This document shows positions 1 through 10,600 of a stretch of DNA of 64,000 bases, piece by piece. The stretch comes from an uncultured Prevotellaceae bacterium (lineage in GTDB: Bacteria > Bacteroidota > Bacteroidia > Bacteroidales > Bacteroidaceae), in assembly GCA_946404865.1 (NCBI GenBank), contig CAMJFC010000001.1, positions 62,001 through 126,000 on the forward strand, read 5' to 3'. A program made the position numbers and the translations under genes. How positions within the stretch are numbered: the stretch's first letter is position 1; the number at the start of each line of letters is the position of its first letter. The notes beneath the pieces were generated by a model. The model was not told the origin of the DNA. It was given only the letters and a program-made list of their open reading frames with translations, and did not search any database.

Positions 1-2
1 GT

Positions 3-2957
3 GCCTTGCAGAATGAGCAACTCAACGAGAGCGACCTCATCGCCCTCGACGACTTGAAAGAGGTGCCGACCTGCACTGTGGGCGGGCGACGGCTGTTCTA
101 CGGGCAGGGTCCCGTGACGTGGGCGAGTCCCGCCACGATGCGCCGCACACGCAATCCCTATTCTAACTATGGCTACTACTTCATCACTGAGAGCGAGGGA
201 GAACCGCTGTCGGTGGATAGTGCTACGTTTGTCGGTGCTTTCTATCCCTCGGCCGCCGACTACCATGTGCTGCACGAAGTGGATAATTACGCTTGGTTTA
301 ACGGTGGGCGCAACCTCTTTGAAAACACTCCCGTCAACGTCGGTTCATCGAAAGATTATACCATCGGCAAGGCCGGACAGGGTGCCGACGGGCGTATTGC
401 TGTCTGTGTCTCGGGCGGCACGTCCAGTACTGTGCAGGTGACGGTCAATGACTCGATTGTGGGAACTCTCCGTTTCACGCTCGGCGAATATGACAGTGGC
501 AACCAGGCCGTCGGCAATTTTGTCATCCCGGATTTGAAGGAACAGAACACGGTGCGTATCACTCCTCTCTCTGGTGGTCCCATCCGTCTCGATTATATCG
601 ATGTCTATACCTCCGACGCGCGACCCGTGCCATCGCTCTCATCGTCAGCCTTTCCGGCGGCGGAGTATGTGTATAACATCACCAACCAAGACCTCCATGC
701 CGACCCCGCCGTCGATATGGTCATCATCATACCCACCACGCAACACTTGCGCACGCAGGCACAGCGGTTGGCCGACTTCCACCAGCAGCACGACGGATTG
801 AGGGTGCGTGTCGTGCCCGCCGACGAACTCTTCAATGAGTTCTCCTCCGGCACGCCCGATGCCAATGCCTACCGCCGCTATCTGAAAATGCACTACGACC
901 GGGCGGAGACCGAGGCGGATATGCCGCGGTTCCTCTTGCTTTTCGGCGACAGCTATTGGGATAACCGCATGGTGACCCCTGAATGCCGTCAATTCTCACC
1001 CGACGACTTCCTCCTCTGCTTCGAAAGCGAAAACTCGTTCAGCAAAACCGACTGCTATGTCGATGACGGCTTCTTCTGTCTGCTCGACGATGGCGAGGGC
1101 GTCAGCCTGCAACTGCGCGACAAACAGGATGTGGCAGTGGGACGACTTCCCGTGCGGAATGACTCGGAAGCCAAGGTCGTAGTTGACAAAACCATCGCTT
1201 ACGTGCAAAATGAGGATGCGGGTCCATGGCAGAACATCATCATGTTCATGGGCGATGACGGCGATAACAACACGCACATGAATGATGTGAATAGTGTGGC
1301 CGACATCATCGAAAAAGAGTATCCGGGCTATCATGTCAAAAAAGTGATGTGGGACGCCTATGTCAGGGAGGTGTCGTCCACTGGTGGCACTTATCCCGAT
1401 GTGGAAAAAATCATCAAGCAGCAACAGGCCGATGGTGCTCTCATCATGGACTATGGCGGTCACGGGTCGGAAATCAGTATCTCGCACGAACATGTGCTCT
1501 CACTCTCTCATTTCCAGCAGTTTACCAACAAACACTTGCCGATGTGGGTCACGGCGTCGTGTAATATCATGCCTTTCGACGGTACGAAAACCAATATCGG
1601 CGAGGAGGCGGTGCTCAACAGCCGTGGAGGTGCGGTGGCTTTCTTAGGCACCACGCGCGAGGTGTGGACCAACTACAACAAGGTCATCAACAGGGCCTTC
1701 ATGCGACAGGTGCTCACACTGGTTGACGGCAAACCGCTGCCTGTCGGTGAAGCGGTAAGACTCACCAAAAACCACCTCATCACATCGGGTGAAGACACTT
1801 CGAACAACAAATTGCATTATGTGCTCTTGGGCGACCCCGCGATGGCGCTCAACCTGCCTGCGCTGAATATCGTGATAGATAGCATCAACGGGGAACCTGT
1901 TGGCAAAGGCAACGATCCCCAGCTCAGTTCTGGTGCTACAGTGCGTGTGTCTGGCCATGTGGCAAATGCCGAGGGCGGCATCGACAGCTCGTTCAATGGA
2001 TTGGTCAGTGCCACCGTGCGCGACACCCGCGAACTGGTCACCTGTAAGGTCAACAACCAACAAGAGGCCAGCATCCCGTTCACCTTCTACGACCGCCAAA
2101 ACATCCTCTTCAATGGCACCGACAGCATCCGTGCCGGCAAGTTTGTGTTCACGTTTGCAGTGCCGATGGACATCAACTACTCCTCGGGCAACGGACTGAT
2201 GAACCTCTATGCGGTGAACGGCGACCATAGCCAGGAGGCACATGGTTCCTACAGCGAGTTTACGGTCAATGGCAGCGCCGGTGTCATCAACGACGGCATA
2301 GGCCCCTCTATCTACTGCTATCTCAACTCACCCTCGTTTACTGATGGCGGCGATGTCAACCCCACACCCTATTTCGTGGCGAAAATCACGGACAAAGACG
2401 GTATCAACTCTACAGGGTCGGGCATCGGGCACGACATGGAACTGGTGATTGACGGTGAGACGATGCGCACTTATCGCCTTAACGACCATTTCTCGTTCGA
2501 TTTCGGCAATTATACCTCGGGCAGTACCTTCTATAGCATTCCCGAACTGGAAGCGGGTTATCACCGTCTGCGCTTCCGTGCGTGGGACATCCTCAACAAC
2601 TCCTCGACCGCTGAATTGTCGTTCAATGTGGTGAAAGGTCTGGAACCGACACTCTTCAGTGTCAGTTGTACGGACAACCCCGCAACGTCAACGACTACGT
2701 TCATCGTCAACCACGACCGCACGGGCAGTCCGCTCGATGTGGTGATAGAGGTGTTCGACATGAGCGGTCGGCAGCTGTGGTCGCACAGTGAGTCGGGCGT
2801 GCCTTCCGACAGCAGCTATACCACCAAATGGGATCTGACCATAGATGGCGGACGGCGCTTGCAGACGGGTGTCTATCTCTACCGCGTGCTCATCAGCAAT
2901 GATGGCAGCACACAAGCCTCCAAAGCCAAGAAACTCATTATCGTAGGCAATAAATAA
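3..2957 (+). CDS. porU: PorU-like type IX secretion signal peptidase, 5'-truncated
   Basis: This is the C-terminal ~984 residues of a gingipain-family (C25) cysteine peptidase; the gene enters from beyond the left edge, so its start is not seen. Counting from the TTG at position 6, the catalytic dyad is visible as His486 in YGGHGSE and Cys519 in TASCNIMPFD. Beta-sandwich modules follow, and the C-terminus (GVYLYRVLISNDG...KAKKLIIVGNK) resembles a type IX sorting domain. In Porphyromonas gingivalis, PorU sits on the outer membrane with PorV, removes the C-terminal signal of type IX cargo and attaches cargo to A-LPS. The next gene is porV, the same pairing as in P. gingivalis, which strongly supports PorU over a secreted gingipain. 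PorU proteins are usually about 1100-1200 residues, so roughly 150-200 are missing. Confidence 0.93.
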   Translation, partial: ALQNEQLNESDLIALDDLKEVPTCTVGGRRLFYGQGPVTWASPATMRRTRNPYSNYGYYFITESEGEPLSVDSATFVGAFYPSAADYHVLHEVDNYAWFNGGRNLFENTPVNVGSSKDYTIGKAGQGADGRIAVCVSGGTSSTVQVTVNDSIVGTLRFTLGEYDSGNQAVGNFVIPDLKEQNTVRITPLSGGPIRLDYIDVYTSDARPVPSLSSSAFPAAEYVYNITNQDLHADPAVDMVIIIPTTQHLRTQAQRLADFHQQHDGLRVRVVPADELFNEFSSGTPDANAYRRYLKMHYDRAETEADMPRFLLLFGDSYWDNRMVTPECRQFSPDDFLLCFESENSFSKTDCYVDDGFFCLLDDGEGVSLQLRDKQDVAVGRLPVRNDSEAKVVVDKTIAYVQNEDAGPWQNIIMFMGDDGDNNTHMNDVNSVADIIEKEYPGYHVKKVMWDAYVREVSSTGGTYPDVEKIIKQQQADGALIMDYGGHGSEISISHEHVLSLSHFQQFTNKHLPMWVTASCNIMPFDGTKTNIGEEAVLNSRGGAVAFLGTTREVWTNYNKVINRAFMRQVLTLVDGKPLPVGEAVRLTKNHLITSGEDTSNNKLHYVLLGDPAMALNLPALNIVIDSINGEPVGKGNDPQLSSGATVRVSGHVANAEGGIDSSFNGLVSATVRDTRELVTCKVNNQQEASIPFTFYDRQNILFNGTDSIRAGKFVFTFAVPMDINYSSGNGLMNLYAVNGDHSQEAHGSYSEFTVNGSAGVINDGIGPSIYCYLNSPSFTDGGDVNPTPYFVAKITDKDGINSTGSGIGHDMELVIDGETMRTYRLNDHFSFDFGNYTSGSTFYSIPELEAGYHRLRFRAWDILNNSSTAELSFNVVKGLEPTLFSVSCTDNPATSTTTFIVNHDRTGSPLDVVIEVFDMSGRQLWSHSESGVPSDSSYTTKWDLTIDGGRRLQTGVYLYRVLISNDGSTQASKAKKLIIVGNK

Positions 2958-3000
2958 CCCCATCTTCTCGTTATTATCACCTAAGCATATTATTTCTGAC

Positions 3001-4179
3001 ATGAATAAGACTTTGAGAATATATCTGTCGATGGCTTTCCTCTTGATGGTCGCCGCTCTCTATGCGCAAGACAAAGAGGATATGTTCAATCCCGTCAACA
3101 CCTCGGTCACCTCGCAGACCATTGCACCCGACGCCCGGTCAGCGGGTATGGGCGATGTCGGCGCGGCTACCGACCCTGATGTGGTGTCGCAATACTGGAA
3201 CCCTGCCAAATATCCTTTCACCATCTCAAGGGCTGGTGTGGCGCTTAACTATACCCCTTGGTTGCGTCAGTTGGTCAGCGACATGGATTTGGCCTATCTG
3301 GCAGGTTACTACCGCATCGGCGACTACAGTGCGGTGTCGGGCTCTATCCGCTATTTCTCGCTCGGCGAGGTCTTTACCAGTAGTTCGATGGATGCCGGCA
3401 ATGATATGACCATCAACCCCTATGAGATGTCTATCGATGTGGCCTACTCGCTGATGCTGAGCGAGAAGTTCTCTCTCGGTGCTGCTGTGCGTTTCATCCA
3501 CTCCGACCTGACCTACGACTATACCGAAGACACCAGTCCCGGTTCGGCTTTCGCCGCCGATGTGGCATGTTATTATCAGAACTACTTGAACATCGGGTCA
3601 CGCGAGTGCCAGTTGGGCTTGGGTCTGAACATCAGTAATATTGGTAGTAAGATTTCTTTTGGAGGTGACGACAACAGTGAGTTCATCCCCACCAACCTGC
3701 GTCTGGGCGCATCGCTCATGGTGCCTGTGGATGAGTACAACCGTTTTACCATCGCCGCCGATGCCAATAAGTTGTTGGTGCCCACCTATCCCAAGCAGAA
3801 CGACGGTGAGACCACCGAGGACTATCAGGAGCGTGTGCAGAAAGATTACTACGACGTGTCGAGCATCAGTGGCATCTTCAAGAGTTTCGGCGATGCCCCT
3901 AATGGTTTCAAGGAGGAGTTGCAAGAGATACAGTGGAGTGTGGGTGCCGAATACATCTATCACGACCAATTCTCCATCCGTGCGGGTTATCACCATGAGA
4001 GTGAGAACAAAGGTAATCGAAAGTACTTCACCGTGGGTGCCGGTTTCCGTATGAGTGTGTTCTCGCTCGATGCCGGCTATGTCATCGCCACCGCCAAGAG
4101 CAACCCGCTCGACCAGACCCTCCGCTTCACCCTCTCGTTCGACATGGACGGCATCAAAGACTTGTTTAGGAAGAAATAA
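3001..4179 (+). CDS. porV: PorV (LptO) type IX secretion outer-membrane protein
   Basis: This 392-residue protein has a Sec signal peptide (MNKTLRIYLSMAFLLMVAALYAQ) and a FadL-like beta-barrel pattern. The N-terminal motif DARSAGMGDVGAATDPDVVS and the Trp-Asn-Pro-Ala that follows are typical of PorV. In the known system PorV shuttles cargo from the translocon to PorU and is part of the attachment complex. It lies 43 bp downstream of porU in the same orientation, probably as one operon. The gene ends 13 bp before a gaggtga heptad repeat. No truncation or odd residue was noticed. Confidence 0.93.
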   Translation: MNKTLRIYLSMAFLLMVAALYAQDKEDMFNPVNTSVTSQTIAPDARSAGMGDVGAATDPDVVSQYWNPAKYPFTISRAGVALNYTPWLRQLVSDMDLAYLAGYYRIGDYSAVSGSIRYFSLGEVFTSSSMDAGNDMTINPYEMSIDVAYSLMLSEKFSLGAAVRFIHSDLTYDYTEDTSPGSAFAADVACYYQNYLNIGSRECQLGLGLNISNIGSKISFGGDDNSEFIPTNLRLGASLMVPVDEYNRFTIAADANKLLVPTYPKQNDGETTEDYQERVQKDYYDVSSISGIFKSFGDAPNGFKEELQEIQWSVGAEYIYHDQFSIRAGYHHESENKGNRKYFTVGAGFRMSVFSLDAGYVIATAKSNPLDQTLRFTLSFDMDGIKDLFRKK

Positions 4180-4192
4180 GAGGTGATTTTTA

Positions 4193-4220
4193 GAGGTGAG
4201 AGGTGAGAGGTAAGAGGTGA
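4193..4220 (+). repeat. 7-bp tandem repeat (gaggtga), 4 units
   Basis: Four consecutive units gaggtga, gaggtga, gaggtaa, gaggtga lie directly after porV. The reverse-complement type (ttacctc/cacccct) recurs at 42036-42148 and 49357-49389. Confidence 0.8.
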
Positions 4221-4280
4221 GAGAAATGTTTTGGGGTAGGGGGCAGGGTGCAAGGGGCAGGAGATTACCTCTCCGCGCAA

Positions 4281-4304
4281 GTAGGGACAGGGCGCGCCCT
4301 GTCC
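4281..4304. repeat. REP-like palindrome (GTAGGGACAGGGC type)
   Basis: The left arm GTAGGGACAGGGCGC and right arm GCGCCCTGTCC form a hairpin. It resembles the palindromes at 33717-33750 and 49300-49327 and the shortened copy at 41305-41325. It is followed at 4330-4370 by a G-rich stretch with an inverted repeat (ccctccctacaagggaggg), also a common intergenic element type. Confidence 0.6.
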
Positions 4305-4400
4305 GCCATTTGTCGCAATCGCCGTGCTATCTACTCCCCTCCCTACAAGGGAGGGGCAGGGGGTGGGTCTTACTCCTCAACATTCAACAAAACAAATACT

Positions 4401-4877
4401 ATGATCAGAATCGGAATGGGCTATGATGTCCACCAGTTGGTGGCAGACCGCGACCTGTGGCTCGGCGGTGTCAAGATACCACATTCGCTGGGCTTGCTGG
4501 GTCACAGCGATGCCGATGTGCTCATTCATGCCATCTGCGACGCCCTGCTCGGGGCCGCCAACATGCGTGACATCGGCTATCACTTCCCCGACACCTCTGA
4601 CGAGACGCTCGACATGGACAGCAAGATCATCCTGCGCCAGACCGTGGCACTCATCGCCACCCGTGGCTATCATGTGGTGAATATCGATGCCACTGTCTGC
4701 GCCGAACGACCCAAGCTCAATCCCCATATCCCAGCCATGTGCGAGTGCATGGCACAGGTCATCGGTATCGATGCCGACTGCGTCAGCGTCAAGGCCACCA
4801 CCACCGAGCGGCTGGGCTTCACCGGCCGGCAGGAGGGCATCAGTGCATACGCCGTAGCCCTCATCGAGCGCGAATGA
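4401..4877 (+). CDS. ispF: 2-C-methyl-D-erythritol 2,4-cyclodiphosphate synthase
   Basis: This 158-residue IspF converts CDP-ME 2-phosphate to ME-cPP and releases CMP in the MEP isoprenoid pathway; it acts as a cytosolic trimer. The metal-binding GYDVHQL motif is at the N-terminus. GLLGHSDADVLIHAICDALLGAAN, the DIGYHFPDT turn and the C-terminal VKATTTERLGFTGRQEGI are all family hallmarks. The reading frame is open upstream to 4248, but ATG 4401 (MIRIGMGYDVHQL) matches the family N-terminus; the upstream part would encode the intergenic repeats. Length is normal. Confidence 0.96.
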   Translation: MIRIGMGYDVHQLVADRDLWLGGVKIPHSLGLLGHSDADVLIHAICDALLGAANMRDIGYHFPDTSDETLDMDSKIILRQTVALIATRGYHVVNIDATVCAERPKLNPHIPAMCECMAQVIGIDADCVSVKATTTERLGFTGRQEGISAYAVALIERE

Positions 4878-4911
4878 CCGGCGCGCCACACTTCAACTTA
4901 ATCCAAATGGG

Positions 4912-6513
4912 ATGTCACGTCATGCCTTTGTCTTGTTTTCTGTCTTGCTCATCTCCGTTGTCTTCGGCTGCGGGGGTAGGCATGATGGGCTGATGCGTGC
5001 CCGTATGGCCGTCATCGACTCGCTCAACCGCCACTACCAGCCATTCGCCATCGACAGCGTCGAAGAAATAGCCCGTTATTTCGATACCCACGGCACCAGT
5101 CACGACCGTGCCATGGCCTATTACCTGCTCGGCAGCGCCTATCGTGATGCCGGCGAGGCACCAGCCGCGCTCAATGCGTTTCAGCACGCCATCGAACAGG
5201 CCGACACCACCGACAGCACCTGCGACTACCGGCTGTTGGCGAAGATACATTACCAAATGGGAATGTTGTTTTTAAGTCAGTATCTACCCATGTCGGCCAA
5301 AAACGAGATTCTGAAAGCCACACACGACGCATTGCAGGCAGGAGATACCTTGATGTCTTTAGACTATCAGCGTTTTGTCGTGTCTGTCTATTATCAACTT
5401 CAGATGCAAGATAGTGTGATTGCATATACAGAGCTGATTGCGTCGCAGTTGCTAGCTCGAGGCGACACGGTCAATGCGGCTAGGACACTCTTCATCGCCA
5501 TATCACAGCATATTGCCAACCAAGAATACGACAAGGCAAAACGGCTTTTACAAGTGTATGAGCACGACGGTAGTATTTATGACGGCCAAGGTCAAGTAAG
5601 ACAAGAGTTACTCTTATATTTATATTACGACGGGCTGTGCTTGTTGCATCAAGGATACAACAAAGAGGCTGAGCAGTATTTCAGACAGCTTTTGCGCCGC
5701 GCAAACGACATTGAACAGGTCAAAGGAGGCTACGACGGACTGCGCCGACTCTACCTGTCAGAAAACGTTAAAGACTCAGCCATGAAATATACCATGCTGT
5801 ATGCTGACGCTAATGACACCTGCTATGCCCGCCAATCACGAAATGAGATGACATCGATGCAAGGTATGTATAACTATGAAAGATACGAGCGTCTTGCAGT
5901 CAAACAGTCTGAAAAACTGGCAATAACCCGAATGTACGCTATCTTAGTCGTATCGTTACTTATCATAGCGGCTCTTATCGGCAGTTGGGCTTTTTCTGTA
6001 CATAACAGGAACAAACAGCGTGAATTGATGAAGAAGCAACTCGAGCTGCACAGAACCCAAAATGAGATTAACAGATTAGAGCATGAACTTTCCGATTTAA
6101 ACGCTCAGGGTAAAGACGCGCAAATGCTGATCCAGTCGAAAGAGAAAGAGATAGCCAGACTAAAACACCGGTTGTTAGCCTACAGACCTCAAGAAGACAT
6201 CCTGCCCGATGTAAAAAGAATGGCAAGGACAGGTCTTAGTCTCAGTTTTCAAGAATGGTCGGAAATAGAGAATTACATGCTGGAGGAAGACCCTCATTTC
6301 ATCCCAGAGCTTCAGCGTTTATGCAACCGGCTGACACCTCAGGAATATCGTATTTGCCTGCTGACCCGTCTGAAATTTGACGTGTCCGCAATCGCCATCT
6401 TACTTGACACCTCATCAGCCGTGGTCAGTAAGAGCAGGAGTCATCTGATGGTTAAAATTTTCAACGACCATAGCGGTGCCAAGCGTTTCAACTATCGTAT
6501 ATTGAGCATTTAA
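4912..6513 (+). CDS. TPR lipoprotein/membrane regulator with C-terminal helix-turn-helix
   Basis: This 533-residue protein starts with a lipoprotein-like signal (SVVFGC, Cys near residue 20) and continues with TPR-like helical repeats (for example AYYLLGSAYRDAGEAPAALNAF). One transmembrane segment lies near residues 343-362 (MYAILVVSLLIIAALIGSWAF), followed by a coiled coil of about 60 residues. The C-terminal domain LTPQEYRICLLTRLKFDVSAIAILLDTSSAVVSKSR resembles a LuxR-type helix-turn-helix. This layout is common in Bacteroidota and suggests a sensor in the periplasm coupled to a cytosolic DNA-binding domain. It precedes the small secreted proteins and the giant RHS toxin, so it may regulate them; that is inference. 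Having both a lipobox and an internal TM segment is unusual; the first segment may simply be another anchor. Confidence 0.75.
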   Translation: MSRHAFVLFSVLLISVVFGCGGRHDGLMRARMAVIDSLNRHYQPFAIDSVEEIARYFDTHGTSHDRAMAYYLLGSAYRDAGEAPAALNAFQHAIEQADTTDSTCDYRLLAKIHYQMGMLFLSQYLPMSAKNEILKATHDALQAGDTLMSLDYQRFVVSVYYQLQMQDSVIAYTELIASQLLARGDTVNAARTLFIAISQHIANQEYDKAKRLLQVYEHDGSIYDGQGQVRQELLLYLYYDGLCLLHQGYNKEAEQYFRQLLRRANDIEQVKGGYDGLRRLYLSENVKDSAMKYTMLYADANDTCYARQSRNEMTSMQGMYNYERYERLAVKQSEKLAITRMYAILVVSLLIIAALIGSWAFSVHNRNKQRELMKKQLELHRTQNEINRLEHELSDLNAQGKDAQMLIQSKEKEIARLKHRLLAYRPQEDILPDVKRMARTGLSLSFQEWSEIENYMLEEDPHFIPELQRLCNRLTPQEYRICLLTRLKFDVSAIAILLDTSSAVVSKSRSHLMVKIFNDHSGAKRFNYRILSI

Positions 6514-6606
6514 GGGGGTCGGTTAAAAAGGTTAAAAATTCACGCTAAGCATCTGATTTATAGATTGATATACGAAATATCAAGCTCTTTTTTATCGTTT
6601 ATTTTA

Positions 6607-6637
6607 TTGCACACTGCCATAGCTTTTCATATATTTG
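6607..6637 (+). promoter_or_regulatory. Predicted Bacteroidota promoter
   Basis: A TTG (-33) at 6607-6609 is separated by 20 nt from a TATATTTG -7 box at 6630-6637, fitting the TTTG/TAnnTTTG consensus. It would start transcription about 15-20 nt before the ATG at 6661. Confidence 0.6.
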
Positions 6638-6660
6638 TGCAACCATTTATCTCAATCATT

Positions 6661-7056
6661 ATGAAAAGAATCGTACTTATTTTTACCGTTTTGTTATGTA
6701 GCCTGACAGCCATTCAGGCACAAGTGCCCGTTCTGCAACCCGTCATGCGCCTTGGCCTGATTTACCGAGTAGCCGACCACTATATAGACCCGACAGGTGG
6801 CATGGGCGGTGGACAGAGAAATCCTGAAGCACCACTCTACATCGGTCTGCAGGGCCATACTATTTATTTCGACACCATGCCTCACCCGGCATTTACCGTC
6901 ACCTTGTTGGATATTGCTACGGGCGAAATGATCTATGAGACAGTCGTGGGCGAGAATGAAGCCACGCTTGTGTTGCCGTCTTCGTTCACGGGCGACTACG
7001 AGATACGCCTCGCCCCCTCAGACGCTTATTACTATGGCGGCGAGATTACATTGTGA
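6661..7056 (+). CDS. Small secreted protein, DUF3244-like
   Basis: This 131-residue protein has a clear Sec signal (MKRIVLIFTVLLCSLTAIQAQ). The mature part ends in a beta-rich segment (FTVTLLDIATGEMIYE...GDYEIRLAPSDAYYYGGEITL), resembling the short DUF3244-type beta-sandwich proteins of Bacteroidales. Function is unknown. The ATG at 6661 is chosen over an in-frame upstream start at 6565 because it gives a proper signal peptide and follows a good promoter at 6607-6637. Its place between the TPR/HTH regulator and the RHS operon suggests a link with the toxin locus, but no motif proves it. Confidence 0.65.
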   Translation: MKRIVLIFTVLLCSLTAIQAQVPVLQPVMRLGLIYRVADHYIDPTGGMGGGQRNPEAPLYIGLQGHTIYFDTMPHPAFTVTLLDIATGEMIYETVVGENEATLVLPSSFTGDYEIRLAPSDAYYYGGEITL

Positions 7057-7172
7057 GTCACATTGAATATATGCACTAAGATTACTTCCCGCCCTCCTCA
7101 CGGCTCTGATTCTGTCGGGGCCGGGGGAGGTTTTCGGGGGCTATAGAAACTAAACATCAAGCTATAAACTGT

Positions 7173-7652
7173 ATGAAAACCGCATATTTGCTACTCCTGT
7201 CCTTTTTTACATCCTTTGGGGCATTTGGGCAGGAAATTTACGACTTAGACTCTCTTGACGACGCCTCCTCCATGGTCTCGACAAGGACCGTCCAAGGCAT
7301 GTATTTCAGCTATGATGCCTCCGGCAACCGCACGGCGGCATACATCACCGTGCCACTGATGCGAGGCTCGCAAGACGACGGACAACAACCAGAGCGTTCG
7401 CGGATGGTTGCTGCCGAGTTCCGCGTGGGGCCGTCACCCACTGATGGCAAAGTGACCGTCTCTCTGCTCCGCTCCAACGGAGAGACATCATTCGCCGTAA
7501 CCGTCTTCAACACCTCAGGGCAACCCGTCGCCACTGGTATCACCGCTGCGGCATCCATCACGCTTGACATCACAGCCCAGCCCAAAGGCATCTATATCGT
7601 TGAGATTGAGATGGAAGGCGACAGGCAGAGCACGAAGATTACCAAGAAATAA
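7173..7652 (+). CDS. Secreted protein with type IX-like C-terminal sorting domain, RHS-associated
   Basis: This 159-residue protein has a signal peptide (MKTAYLLLLSFFTSFGAFGQ) and a short linker with the YD-repeat-like phrase MYFSYDASGNRTAAYI. Most of the rest (VGPSPTDGKVTVSLLRSNG...GIYIVEIEMEGDRQSTKITKK) looks like a type A sorting domain of the type IX secretion system. It ends 11 bp before the giant RHS gene and is almost certainly co-transcribed with it. A protein that is mostly sorting domain, placed directly before an RHS toxin lacking one, could be an export adaptor or a surface anchor. That role is inference. Confidence 0.7.
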   Translation: MKTAYLLLLSFFTSFGAFGQEIYDLDSLDDASSMVSTRTVQGMYFSYDASGNRTAAYITVPLMRGSQDDGQQPERSRMVAAEFRVGPSPTDGKVTVSLLRSNGETSFAVTVFNTSGQPVATGITAAASITLDITAQPKGIYIVEIEMEGDRQSTKITKK

Positions 7653-7663
7653 ACACCAAGACT

Positions 7664-10600
7664 ATGAAAAAACAGATTCTACACCTAATAAAATCCCTGT
7701 TCATACTCTTTCTGACAGGAACATATACCGCTTACGCCGGCGACAGCATACCCGATGTGTCACGGCTCGCTGAAACAACGGATATCCTCGGTTCTATGGG
7801 CATCGACCCCTATACCAAACCCGAACGGCTGCGCTCCACGACAAAGGTGGGCACGCCTGCCACCTCGTTCGACGTGTCGCCTACAGGAGGAGCCGTGTGG
7901 CAGATGGCCTTCGACGCACCGCCGGGGCCAGGTGGCATGACACCACAGATAGGCCTCGTGTACAACAGTCAGAGCAGCATGGGAATCGCCGGATGGGGGA
8001 TGAGCGTGTCGGGACTGAGTGTCATCACGAGGGGGGCGAAAAGCCTCCACTTCGATAATGCTACAAGAGGAGTGAAATACGATGGAGGAGATGCCCTATA
8101 CCTTGATGGCACCCGGCTGATTCTGGCATCAGGCAATGAAGGACAGGCAGGAGCCGTCTACCACCCGGAGGGAGACCCCTTCACCGACGTGACCATCAAG
8201 AATGTCGGGGATGCTGACGGCTCTCTGTGGTATGAAGTGAAGGGCAAGGACGGCATCACGCGGCAGTATGGTCACTCGTACTGGTCGAGGCTGACTATCT
8301 TCAGTTCGGGAGTGACAAAGACGGCTGCATGGTACGTTAACCGCTGTGAGGATGCCAATGGCAATTATGCAGACTATGACTATTATATCAGCGGCTATAC
8401 TGTCATGCCTTCTAACATCACTTACGGCAGGAACACGAATACCAACGAGACGACAATCAGTACCATAGAATTCACCTACAGTGCCTTGCCTCAGGCATTA
8501 TGCCAGGAGTTCGCCATCGGGGGTAAGACTGGAGTCGTGAACAGGAGAATGGAGCAAGTGTTGACAAAGACAGGAAACACCGTTTACCGCCGCTACATAT
8601 TCGCATACAACGACTCGCTCGACGGGACGGCAAGGAAATGTACACGCCTGACATCCGTCACGACACAAAACGGCCAAGGAAAGGTGATGAACCCCGTCGT
8701 ACTGTCGTGGGAAGGCATGCCGGAACTGTCGAAGACAGTCAGAACCCACGAACTCCCGACAGTATCAGAGCCATCGTCCATTAACATCGAGGACTCCGTG
8801 CTTGTGGCGGCCGACGTGAACGGCGACGGTATGAGCGACGTGGTGCGGTTCTGCAACGTGGACTGGACGGAAAACGGGAGCCACTACTATAGTCTGTATG
8901 CCTACGTTCACTTTGCAGAACGGCATGACGGGGAATTGGCTTTTGCCGCACCGAAGAAGATACTTTTTTCGCCCGGTCTCGGAAACAAGGTATATGACAG
9001 GAGAAACTTCGCAGGAGGAAGAGCGGTGCTCGACTTCAACGGAGACGGCACCGACGATCTGCTCATACCCTACATCGAGCAGATATACAGCACAGTGAAA
9101 TTCAGGGTGGAGTATGCACTTGGCAGCGACACAATACACGCTATCTCCTATAGCCGGCGCTATACTATGGCACTGACAAGATACGACAGCATGCCTCTCT
9201 ACGCCGGGGCGGATGTCAACAGCGACGGTCGTTGCGAGGCTCTGTTCCTCGAGAGAGACATGAACGGCTCTGCCTACAGACTCCATAGTGTCAGTCTTGG
9301 CAATGAAGGGACTGAGACGTGGTCGTACAAAGACTTAACACTGCCACATCATCCAAAGAATCTGTTCACGGGTGACTTCAACGATGACGGACTCACCGAC
9401 CTCATCGTCCTCTACGAAGGCGGTTATACCATATTCCTCAACCAAGGAGGCAGCAACGCATTGCCGTTCGACGGGGACTATACGTTCACTGGCACGTCCT
9501 TCGGGTCAGCATGGCGTACAGAGCAGGGCGATTATAATGGTGATGGGCGTGTTGACTTCCTCTATGTGGGAGAGAACAGCGACAGGTACTATTTCGCCAT
9601 GAACAACGGCGACGGTACGTTTGCCGTATCGCTCGCAGCCGTGTACGGACTTCACGACCAAGACATGGATGATGACGACGAACTGTTCAGCGTCATCCCC
9701 ATGGATATTGACCATGACGGCAGAACCGATGCCGTCGTGGTCAAGGCTGGATACCACCACCACGGCGGACTATCCCCATGGAACGAGTACTCATGCACTG
9801 ATGTCGGATGGAACATATCTGACGGCAGCAACCTCACAGAGCACAAGAGGGTGACCTCCTTGCGCAAGTCAGATGCCCTTGCCTGCAACCTGCTCACGGG
9901 CGACTTCGACGGAGACGGATACCCCGAACTGATGAATTGGGGGGCAGACTATTATTCAATGGCCAGTGCCCAAAACACCTGCGGGCTGCGAAGATATTCT
10001 GCTACGGGGTTGACGGCTGGCAGCGGGAAGCTGGCATCGGCGACCGATGCCTTGGGACAGACAACAAGTATAACTTACACCACAATGGCCGACGCAGACA
10101 CCTATGCGCATAGATATGGCGCAGCATACCCGATGGCTGACATCCACGCACCGCTACATATCGTCAAGACGGTCTATATACCAATGGGAGGCGGCATACA
10201 GCAGCATACCTTCAGGTACAGCGGTTTAAAAGCGCACCAGAGAGGCAAAGGACTAATGGGACTTGCAAGTATAAGTGACAGAAACGAGAATACGGGTCAG
10301 ACCGTCTATAACTCCGTCAGCGAATGGGACATGACGAGGTTTGTCGCAAAGGTGACGAGGAGCGGGATAGAGGTTGATAGTTATGATGCATATACACAGA
10401 CAACGATGCACGTAATTTCGTCTGGAAGCAATAATTACTATGTCCGCCCGTTATATAAGTCTGAGGTGGACTACGACGGTTTCGAGGCCAAGACCACCTA
10501 TTGGCACGACAGTCACGGACGGCTGTTTGATGAACTAACCGAATACGACATGGTGGAGGAATGGGACATGCACAAGCGGACCAAGTACATATCGTATGTG

